DNA from: an uncultured Porphyromonadaceae bacterium
Lineage (GTDB): Bacteria > Bacteroidota > Bacteroidia > Bacteroidales > Muribaculaceae
Assembly (NCBI GenBank): GCA_902493335.1
Contig: CABUPJ010000012.1
Span: 1-64,000, forward strand
DNA: 64,000 nucleotides
Direction: 5' to 3'
The notes below the pieces were generated by a model that saw nothing but the letters and a program-made list of their open reading frames with translations, was not told where the DNA came from and searched no databases. Shown one piece after another: positions 9,586 to 16,131 of this stretch. Positions within the stretch are counted from its first letter, which is position 1. Each line of letters starts with the position of its first letter. The position numbers and the translations under genes were made by a program.

Positions 9586-9623
9586 GGTGAAAATCGGTTA
9601 ATGGCCTAAATCAGTCTACTTTG

Positions 9624-9631
9624 CAAATATA
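9624..9631 (-). promoter_or_regulatory. -7 element upstream of the TIR-WG gene
   Basis: Read leftward this is TATATTTG, a full match to TAnnTTTG, 38 nt before the ATG at 9585. No clear TTTG is seen at the usual 19-21 nt spacing, so the promoter may need activation. The rest of 9586-9774 is AT-rich without other recognisable sites. Confidence 0.5.
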
Positions 9632-9774
9632 CAGATAAATTGAAACAAAATCGAGAGGTAATATGGGGTAATTATGGTGCTGACGCCAATGATAATAAAT
9701 TTTACGGCCGTGTCATCTGTCTTTGATTCCGTTACGAAAAAGTACCGTATGGGATATGTGTGATTTATAGACGG

Positions 9775-10581
9775 TTAGACAGAGTGGTGGTATTTATCCA
9801 GTGCGATGATATCATTTATTATGTCTTCGGCGCATTGTTCATTATCACGGCTGTTGGAATCACCTGAGAAGATGATTTTGGGTCGGATCCCGTCAAGATT
9901 TACCAAATCTTCATATAAATCGCGATGTTTAGCCGCTTCTTTCGACAGGATATAAGGCCTGCAGTAATTTGTAGCTAATTTAAAATAGGATGCGTCAAAA
10001 TCTATGTGATGAATCTCCTGCTCATTCAGCTCTCTTGTTATCAATAAAAGCACATAGCCATTCCCTTTTACATCATGAAAATCAGAACTTAATAAATCGG
10101 CAGAGCCGGTTTTAAACCAATAATAATCTCTCAGATAAGTTTTAGGAAGGATGCATACTTTATATGACTTGTCAATGAGCTTGCTTGACACAAGGTTGGC
10201 GATTGTATCATCCGTCGACCATATATACATTGTCGATCTGATATCAAACCGTTTTATGGAGCGGTCGATTGTATTCTCGTCAGCATCAAGGTTTATTACT
10301 TCATAAGGACGGTTAAGAGATTTTATATAAGCGACTTCTTTAGCGACCCATTCTGAATTTTTAGAATTTTCGCTTTCACAGAGTATAAACCTATCTCGCG
10401 CCTTGATTTCACGTTTGATCAGGTCAAAAATTTCTGAATCATCATCAAGGCATTTTAGAAAGAACAATAACGGCTTATATTGCAGTCGTTCAAGCTTATT
10501 CCTCACTTGTACTATCTTTTCAAAATCTTTATTTGAGTGAGAAATAAAGACCCAGGCATTAGAAGAATCTATGTGTGTCAT
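9775..10581 (-). CDS. TIR domain protein, possibly with a second degenerate TIR
   Basis: A 268-residue cytoplasmic protein. Residues 8-105 look like a TIR domain: AWVFISHSNKDFEK as box 1, then ENSKNSEWVAKEVAYI, where W78-x3-E82 aligns with the NADase glutamate of TIR proteins. Residues about 115-230 resemble a second alpha/beta domain of TIR type (MYIWSTDD..., a strand LLLITRELN) without an obvious catalytic glutamate. This half is less certain. The gene starts 36 nt after the membrane TIR-like gene and probably shares its transcript. It is AT-rich compared with the flanking comM and psd genes, which suggests acquisition by transfer. Confidence 0.75.
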   Translation of the reverse strand: MTHIDSSNAWVFISHSNKDFEKIVQVRNKLERLQYKPLLFFLKCLDDDSEIFDLIKREIKARDRFILCESENSKNSEWVAKEVAYIKSLNRPYEVINLDADENTIDRSIKRFDIRSTMYIWSTDDTIANLVSSKLIDKSYKVCILPKTYLRDYYWFKTGSADLLSSDFHDVKGNGYVLLLITRELNEQEIHHIDFDASYFKLATNYCRPYILSKEAAKHRDLYEDLVNLDGIRPKIIFSGDSNSRDNEQCAEDIINDIIALDKYHHSV

Positions 10582-10617
10582 TGTGATTGAGAAATCGTGC
10601 GTTTTTTATAAATCGGG

Positions 10618-12129
10618 CTATTGTATCGGCTGGAGTTCTGCGGGGGTGAGGATTACTTTTCTGTAGCTGCGTTCGAATCTCGGTGCGTCGAGAATTGATT
10701 TGATTTTTGGAACTGAGTCCAAACCTAAATCCTTGAGGAACTGTTTTGTTATCTCGGCAAAATGTAATTCATCAAGAGTGTTATTGTTGTCCTTGTTTAT
10801 GACTGTTGCAAGGCAATAAAGCATGACCGGTTTTTCAACGGGGTTCCCTATTGAATCGACTAATGTCAGGCGTATCGGTCGCTCCTCTTTAGAGAGAGAT
10901 TCAAATTTAGCCGGATAATAAGCTGCCGTGCCGAGGATTATATAGGGCTTATTCCCGTGATGAAGATGTGTGATGTCCGATATTTCGGTGTAGCAAGTAT
11001 CTAATGTCGACAGGTCAACGCCGCAGCGTTCGAGAAGATCATGATATTTTACGCGTGTGCCGCTCTTTGGAGTTGTCGGCAAGATGTTTATGTCGCCTCT
11101 TTTCTCCTTTATGATTTTTGCAAGCCGCTCTACGGTAATATTTTCCGACTTTATTTCTTTAGCAAGATAATTCTCAACGAATGGAGTTCGTTCGACATGA
11201 ACGACAAGTGTGTCATTGCCCATATCGAAGGCTATAATAGATGCCTTGTTGCAAAAAGTTGTTGAATCAACAATGTTTGACAAGAATGAAGCGCCTATAG
11301 CAACGGATGCAGAAACGCAAACCGGGATATAAGGCTGCTTATCGAAATTCGGATTGGATATAACTTCTTCTGTAAGAAGCTGCCAGGCCGCGCCACTCGG
11401 CATGTGCATGTGGAAAGCATCCGGGTATTCGGAGAATTTAATGTCGAATTTCCTCATTATATGATTCGCGGCCGAGCCGCCTCCGGCAATGACAAGTGTT
11501 TGCTTGTTCGTCCTATGAGACGCGATGAATCCAAGGGCAAAAGCGCCGACTCCTATTATTATGGCCAATGCTAACAGCAAGGCCTTGAACAGTTTCTTGC
11601 TCTTTGGCTTTGAGACGGCAGGACTTTCGGGTAATTCGGCCGGTTGCTTATGGAAGGAATTTATCGACGCCGATTCCGTCGAGAGCGATGTTATGAACCG
11701 GCGCAGACGTATCTCAGCCTGCTTGACAAGGTCGGCGTCGTCGACGTATGTGACGCAATAATTGCCCGTTGCGGCTTCGACAAAGCCCTCAAAGTGAGCG
11801 ATGTCGGCAGTCAGACTGTCGAGTTTATGAATGAAGACGAGTATTTGCGGACGACCTTTGGCTGAGTAAGACTGAACGGCCAGGTCAAATTCGGCGCGGG
11901 TTTTCGTACCGACCTTGCCGTCGATGATAAACAGCACGAGGTCAGCCCGCGCAGTAATGAAGTCGTTATAAGCCTTTTGGTTGTCTTTAAAGCTTTCGTA
12001 GGAAAAGACCTGCAGCTGCACACCTTTCTTCTCAAATTCACCGTTCAGGTCTATGGCAAGGGCCTTAAGGTTTATGCGCTGTGCCTGTAACACAGTCGAG
12101 CCGGCGATGAATATTGAAACGTTTTTCAT
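10618..12129 (-). CDS. TIR-like (DUF4062-like) head, membrane helix and periplasmic-binding-protein-like tail
   Basis: A 503-residue protein with three parts. Residues 1-145 are an alpha/beta domain of the TIR/DUF4062 type (VSIFIAGSTVLQAQR at the start, DLVLFIIDGKVG in the middle). A proline-rich linker follows. Residues about 180-203 form one membrane helix preceded by lysines, which predicts the head in the cytoplasm. Residues about 210-503 resemble a type 2 periplasmic binding protein of the PstS kind, with VIAGGGSAANHIMRKF recalling its anion-binding start. The protein would therefore join an outside ligand sensor to an inside TIR-like domain. It is the first gene of the leftward TIR cluster, with a good promoter. 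Domain names are by eye, and the whole-protein function is unknown. Confidence 0.7.
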   Translation of the reverse strand: MKNVSIFIAGSTVLQAQRINLKALAIDLNGEFEKKGVQLQVFSYESFKDNQKAYNDFITARADLVLFIIDGKVGTKTRAEFDLAVQSYSAKGRPQILVFIHKLDSLTADIAHFEGFVEAATGNYCVTYVDDADLVKQAEIRLRRFITSLSTESASINSFHKQPAELPESPAVSKPKSKKLFKALLLALAIIIGVGAFALGFIASHRTNKQTLVIAGGGSAANHIMRKFDIKFSEYPDAFHMHMPSGAAWQLLTEEVISNPNFDKQPYIPVCVSASVAIGASFLSNIVDSTTFCNKASIIAFDMGNDTLVVHVERTPFVENYLAKEIKSENITVERLAKIIKEKRGDINILPTTPKSGTRVKYHDLLERCGVDLSTLDTCYTEISDITHLHHGNKPYIILGTAAYYPAKFESLSKEERPIRLTLVDSIGNPVEKPVMLYCLATVINKDNNNTLDELHFAEITKQFLKDLGLDSVPKIKSILDAPRFERSYRKVILTPAELQPIQ

Positions 12130-12163
12130 GACTTATAAGGTTGAGGTGAATACGTTTAAGGCT

Positions 12164-12195
12164 CAAATGTAGTAAATTATATTCGTATTGACAAT
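12164..12195 (-). promoter_or_regulatory. Promoter of the TIR cluster
   Basis: Read leftward: ATTG (12195-12192), a 20-nt spacer, then TACATTTG (12171-12164), 34 nt before the start at 12129. This fits the Bacteroidetes housekeeping consensus and would drive the first two TIR-type genes together. Confidence 0.6.
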
Positions 12196-12231
12196 AATTC
12201 AGGCAAATATATGATTTGACTTGGGACGGGG

Positions 12232-13104
12232 CTATTTGCAAATTTTTTCTGCGAGGGAGTTCATGGTCAGGCAGGCAGAGCGGCACAGGTCGTCTTCGAG
12301 GTTGGCTGAGATGATGAGCAGGCGGCCAGATTTGCAGAGGTCGAAGTCGTGACCGATAGGTTTGTAGCGTGGGTCGAGGGAATGGTTGGTGATGAGTATA
12401 ATACGGCCACCGACTTCTTCGGCTTCGGCGCGGATGGCTTTTTCGTCGGGTGAGATGAAGGGCGAGACGAGGACACCGCCGTTGGCAGTGGTATGGAGCC
12501 ATGACTCACGATTGCTGCGACGGATTTCGGGCGTATCGGCGCGATGGACAATCACTTGCTCTTTGAATGGATTGTCGAGCAGCTGGAAATTTCCATAGGC
12601 TTGATAGGTCCGCTCGCCGATTTTCAACTCGTTGACACGGTGAAAGAATTCGGGATGAGCATGTCGAACAGCCAACCTCCGCGGGTTGTCGCGAATATAT
12701 TTGTAGAGAGTGTCGAGGGAACGGCCGCGGTGTAGAATGCAATCATAAAAATCATGGTCGAAAATCAATGCTTCAGTCTTTGATAAAAGCCGATATTCTT
12801 GTAGAATAGCGTTTTTTAGTTTGCCAGTGTAGTTACCAACCGGCAAGTCAATCGGACTCGTGACAAACAAAAGCAGATGAACGTGGTCGGGCATCACGCA
12901 ATATTGCAAAGGCCTTAATGACGGGTTTAGCTCAGGCAGCCGGCGGATGTGTTTTTCTATAATGGAGCCTATTGGATTGCGCACAAGACAATAGTCAGCC
13001 ACACCGCTTGAAAGATAGCTAAACGGAGGGGCCTCGGCGATTTTCTTCAGGGTGATGTGATAGATACATCTCGATTTATAGTCGTGGTTATAATGGCGGG
13101 GCAT
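12232..13104 (-). CDS. REP-associated Y1 (HUH) transposase-like protein with a C-terminal DprA/SLOG-like domain
   Basis: A 290-residue protein. Residues 1-150 match the Y1 transposase/RAYT family: IYHITLK at the start, the HUH pair H74-V75-H76 in MPDHVHLLLF and the likely nucleophile Y136 in YIRDNPRRL. Such proteins nick single-stranded palindromic DNA of REP type. Residues about 206-290 add a domain with GGVLVSPFISPDEKAIR, YKPIGHDFDLCKSGRLL and a cysteine-containing end, which resembles a Rossmann-like (DprA/SLOG) fold. That assignment is tentative. The gene is a single copy without IS ends, as expected for a RAYT, and is preceded by two small hairpins with the same 8-2-8 geometry as the dispersed repeats. 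Confidence 0.8.
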   Translation of the reverse strand: MPRHYNHDYKSRCIYHITLKKIAEAPPFSYLSSGVADYCLVRNPIGSIIEKHIRRLPELNPSLRPLQYCVMPDHVHLLLFVTSPIDLPVGNYTGKLKNAILQEYRLLSKTEALIFDHDFYDCILHRGRSLDTLYKYIRDNPRRLAVRHAHPEFFHRVNELKIGERTYQAYGNFQLLDNPFKEQVIVHRADTPEIRRSNRESWLHTTANGGVLVSPFISPDEKAIRAEAEEVGGRIILITNHSLDPRYKPIGHDFDLCKSGRLLIISANLEDDLCRSACLTMNSLAEKICK

Positions 13105-13123
13105 AGCAGGTGGATTTTACGGC

Positions 13124-13141
13124 CCAACGGCAAGCCGTTGG
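13124..13141. repeat. Palindrome upstream of the RAYT gene
   Basis: CCAACGGCAAGCCGTTGG is a perfect inverted repeat with 8-bp arms and an AA centre, 20 nt before the RAYT start. The 8-2-8 layout and the CGGC/GCCG core are shared with the dispersed CTACGGCTTCAGCCGTAG repeat. Confidence 0.65.
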
Positions 13142-13178
13142 CACAAGGACAAATCAGCCGATAAATTTGTTTCTGTGT

Positions 13179-13194
13179 CGGTGGCTTGCCGCCG
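13179..13194. repeat. Second hairpin between comM and the RAYT gene
   Basis: CGGTGGCTTGCCGCCG has 7-bp arms (one G-T pair) around TT. It lies 17 nt past the end of comM and may serve as its terminator stem, or as part of a two-hairpin REP unit with 13124-13141. Confidence 0.45.
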
Positions 13195-13211
13195 AATGGG
13201 AGGGGTAAGGT

Positions 13212-14771
13212 TTAGAGCGGGGTTTTGGGTGAGTTGGTGCCCCAGGTCGAGCGGTCGAGGTTGCGGTAGTTGATGGCTTCGCGGATGTGGTCGGGACGGA
13301 TGTCGGGCGACGCGGCGAGGTCGGCGACGGTGCGGGCGACTTTGAGGATGCGGTCGTAGGCACGGGCGCTCATGTCGTATTTTGTCATGGCTTTGCGGAG
13401 GATGGCGACGGAGGCGTCGTCGAGGCGGCAGTAGCGTTCGAGCAGACGGGGCGTCATCTGGGCGTTGCAGTGTACGGCGGGCTCGTCGGCGAATCGCGCT
13501 TCCTGAATTGCGCGGGCTGCGACGACGCGCGAACGTATGGCGGCGCTGGTTTCGCCGTCGGACATTGATGACAGTTTTTCGAAAGGTACGGGCAGGATTT
13601 CGACCTGTATGTCGATGCGGTCGAGCAGGGGGCCGGAGATGCGTCCGAGGTATTTGGCGACCTGTCCGGGCGCGCAGGTGCATTCTTTGGTGGGATGGTT
13701 GTAATAGCCGCAGGGACAGGGGTTCATCGAGGCGACGAGCATGAACGAGGCGGGGTAGTCGATTGTGTATTTCGCGCGCGAGACGGTGATGTGGCGGTCT
13801 TCGAGGGGCTGTCGCAGCACTTCGAGTACCGAGCGGGAAAATTCGGGGAATTCGTCTAGGAAGAGTATTCCGTTGTGGGACAGTGATATTTCGCCGGGTG
13901 ACGGGTTTGAGCCTCCGCCTACGAGGGCCACGGGCGATATGGTGTGATGGGGCGAGCGGAATGGACGCATCGTTATCAGCCGAGAGTCGCGTTTGAGTTT
14001 GCCGGCGACAGAGTGGATTTTTGTGGTCTCGAGTGATTCGTGGAGCGTCAGCGGCGGCATTATTGTCGGCAGACGTTTGGCCATCATTGACTTGCCTGAG
14101 CCGGGAGGGCCGACGAGGAGTATGTTGTGGCCGCCGGCGCATGCGGCCTCGAAGGCGCGTTTGACGTTCTCCTGACCTTTGACGTCGGCGAAGTCGAGGT
14201 CGAAGATGTCGCGGGCGGCTGCGAATTCGCCGCGTGTGTCTACGACGGTGCGTGGCAGTGGCTCGAGGCCGGTGAGATGGCTGATGACGCCGGCGAGATT
14301 GGCGGCGCCGTAGACTTCGAGATTGTTGACGACGGCGGCTTCGGCTGCGTTGGCTGCGGGGAGTATCATGCCTTTGAAGCCGAGGCGGCGTGCTTCTATC
14401 GCCATGGGCAGGACGCCTCTGATGGGCAGCAGGCTGCCGTCGAGCGACAGTTCGCCCATTATCAGGTATTTGTCGAGGTCTGTCGCTGTTATCTGTTCGG
14501 CGCCGGCGAGGATGCCTATCGCTATGGGAAGGTCGTAGGCCGAACCCTCTTTGCGCACGTCGGCGGGGGCGAGGTTGATGACGACGTTGCGGCGGGGCAG
14601 GTCGTAGCCTGTCTCTTTAAGGGCTGATTTGACGCGCTCGTTGCTCTCTTTGATGGCTGTGTCGGGGAGGCCGACGATGCAATACTGAAAGCCCTTGCTT
14701 ACAGATACTTCGATTGTTACGGTAATGGCGTCAATGCCTTTGACGGCGGCGCCGTAGATCTTCACTAACAT
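13212..14771 (-). CDS. comM: ComM/YifB family Mg-chelatase-like AAA ATPase
   Basis: A 519-residue protein. The N-terminal domain (residues 1-170) is of Lon-protease-like S5 fold and the AAA+ core follows, with Walker A GPPGSGKS at 221-228 and NGILFLDEFPEF as Walker B. A zinc-type cluster (NPCPCGYYNHPTKECTC) precedes the Mg-chelatase C-terminal domain. In naturally competent bacteria ComM is a hexameric helicase that drives branch migration during uptake-dependent recombination. It is widespread in Bacteroidetes. The frame extends 64 codons upstream, but that extension is arginine-rich and unlike the family, so the start is the ATG at 14771 (MLVKIYGAAVKG). Confidence 0.92.
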   Translation of the reverse strand: MLVKIYGAAVKGIDAITVTIEVSVSKGFQYCIVGLPDTAIKESNERVKSALKETGYDLPRRNVVINLAPADVRKEGSAYDLPIAIGILAGAEQITATDLDKYLIMGELSLDGSLLPIRGVLPMAIEARRLGFKGMILPAANAAEAAVVNNLEVYGAANLAGVISHLTGLEPLPRTVVDTRGEFAAARDIFDLDFADVKGQENVKRAFEAACAGGHNILLVGPPGSGKSMMAKRLPTIMPPLTLHESLETTKIHSVAGKLKRDSRLITMRPFRSPHHTISPVALVGGGSNPSPGEISLSHNGILFLDEFPEFSRSVLEVLRQPLEDRHITVSRAKYTIDYPASFMLVASMNPCPCGYYNHPTKECTCAPGQVAKYLGRISGPLLDRIDIQVEILPVPFEKLSSMSDGETSAAIRSRVVAARAIQEARFADEPAVHCNAQMTPRLLERYCRLDDASVAILRKAMTKYDMSARAYDRILKVARTVADLAASPDIRPDHIREAINYRNLDRSTWGTNSPKTPL

Positions 14772-14794
14772 TTTCCGAGGGGTGTTGGGGCGGT

Positions 14795-15823
14795 TTATCT
14801 GTCGAGCAGCCGCTCGATGTCGGCTCTGGCTGCCTTGACCGACTGTCCGCGGTAGTGCTGCGTACCTGTCGAGTCGACGACGATGAAGTAGGGGAGGGCG
14901 GGGATGCCGAGTCTGTCGATGCCGGGGGTGGCGACCGAGGCTACGAGGATGCCGCGGCTCCATGAGGCGCTGTCGCCGCGCACCTCGCTTTTCCAGACTG
15001 TGGTGTCGGTCTCTGTCGAGAAGTCGACGATTCTTAGGGTGCGAGTTTTGTATTTGCCTGCCAGTGATCTGAGTTCGGGCGTGATAGAGTCAGACACCTT
15101 GAAGTGACTCGGGCGGACTGCTATGAGGGAGTATTTGCTGCGCGAGGGGTTGTAGGTCTCGAGCGAGTCGCGGGCGTTGAAGTATACGATGGGTCTGACT
15201 TCAGATGTGGCTTCTGCGGCGACAAGCCGCTGAAGCAGATAGTTGTATCCGTCGGTCAGGGTCGAGGGCCGCGCGTCTGTGGCTATCGCCTCGAGGAGCG
15301 AATCGACCCTGGCGGCATTGCCGGCCGAGTCGTATGATGTGACGAGCAGCAGGGTCGAGACAACGTCATCGGGACGGTCGGCGATATATTTCTCGATAAT
15401 TGCATTGGCGTGGGGGCTTGCGAGTGCTTCGGCGTTGTCGCGCAGAAAGCGGCTCCAGCGTTCGCCGACGTCGTTGCCTTCGGCGTTTATGTTGTTTGGG
15501 TTGTTGCGGTCGAGCCGGCACTCGATGCGGTTGCCGTTGACGGCGTAGATGCGGCCTACCAGGCGATAGTCGTTATCGGTGATCTCGATGACTGTCGGTG
15601 TCTGGCTTGAGCCTTTGAAGGTGAATTTGCCTTCTCGGGCGGCCGTTATGCCTTGTTGCAGGGCGTTGTTGCTGTAGTATAGATATCTAAGGTTAAGTGT
15701 CGGATTGCCTTCTATAGTGCCTTCGACGGTGAAACTCTCGCTGTCGCCGCAACTTGTCGCCGTGAAAGCCGCGAATATGCAAAAGGCAAGTCTGAATAAT
15801 AGTTTTATCGTTTTCTGAGCCAT
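14795..15823 (-). CDS. Thioredoxin-fold lipoprotein, DUF4369-like, without redox cysteines
   Basis: A 342-residue lipoprotein: signal peptide with lipobox ATSC (C25), then a beta-rich domain (residues 30-130) like DUF4369, and a C-terminal thioredoxin-like fold with LVASVATPGIDRLGIPALPYFIVVDSTG, where ALPYF is the cis-proline loop. The CxxC redox pair is absent, so it is not a normal disulfide oxidoreductase. An upstream in-frame ATG at 15865 would add 14 residues before the signal peptide and is less likely. It is transcribed leftward into comM (23-nt gap). Function unknown. Confidence 0.75.
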   Translation of the reverse strand: MAQKTIKLLFRLAFCIFAAFTATSCGDSESFTVEGTIEGNPTLNLRYLYYSNNALQQGITAAREGKFTFKGSSQTPTVIEITDNDYRLVGRIYAVNGNRIECRLDRNNPNNINAEGNDVGERWSRFLRDNAEALASPHANAIIEKYIADRPDDVVSTLLLVTSYDSAGNAARVDSLLEAIATDARPSTLTDGYNYLLQRLVAAEATSEVRPIVYFNARDSLETYNPSRSKYSLIAVRPSHFKVSDSITPELRSLAGKYKTRTLRIVDFSTETDTTVWKSEVRGDSASWSRGILVASVATPGIDRLGIPALPYFIVVDSTGTQHYRGQSVKAARADIERLLDR

Positions 15824-16001
15824 ATTTAAACATATAAATATATGTGTATCGGTATTTTCTTGCAAAGTTATGGTAAGGATGGTCGCAGATATTATAAAAA
15901 TAGAAAAATTAAGTTAAAAGGTGTTTTAGTCTTAAATTGGAGTGCTAAAATTGTTAAAAATAAACTTTCGTTGCGAAATTTTTTATTTCGATATGAAAAT
16001 T

Positions 16002-16033
16002 TTTGTTTCATATTGATAAAAATTGTACTTTTA
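16002..16033 (+). promoter_or_regulatory. Promoter of the SusCD operon
   Basis: TTTG at 16002-16005, a 20-nt spacer and TACTTTTA at 16026-16033 (one mismatch to TAnnTTTG), about 100 nt before the first gene. The rest of the 308-bp gap (15824-16131) is AT-rich and shows no other clear element. Confidence 0.5.
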
Positions 16034-16131
16034 CGGCGTGATTAATATCCGGGCTTGGCTCTGTCTGCCCGGCAAAGTATGAGAATCGATTAACCTTAAA
16101 TTAATATTAATATAGGAATTATAAGCTGTCT

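Noticed and set aside
12232..13104. An IS200/IS605 insertion sequence
   Set aside because: The HUH protein lacks a TnpB partner and the usual left and right end hairpins at both sides. The single-copy layout with REP-like palindromes fits a RAYT better.
13117..14142. A 341-codon arginine-rich frame overlapping comM on the same strand
   Set aside because: It is a shifted-frame shadow of comM. The composition (R, H, P) is typical of an out-of-frame GC-rich gene.
14772..14963. A 64-codon N-terminal extension of comM
   Set aside because: It overlaps the end of the thioredoxin-like gene, is arginine- and histidine-rich, and ComM proteins start at MLVKIYGAAVKG.
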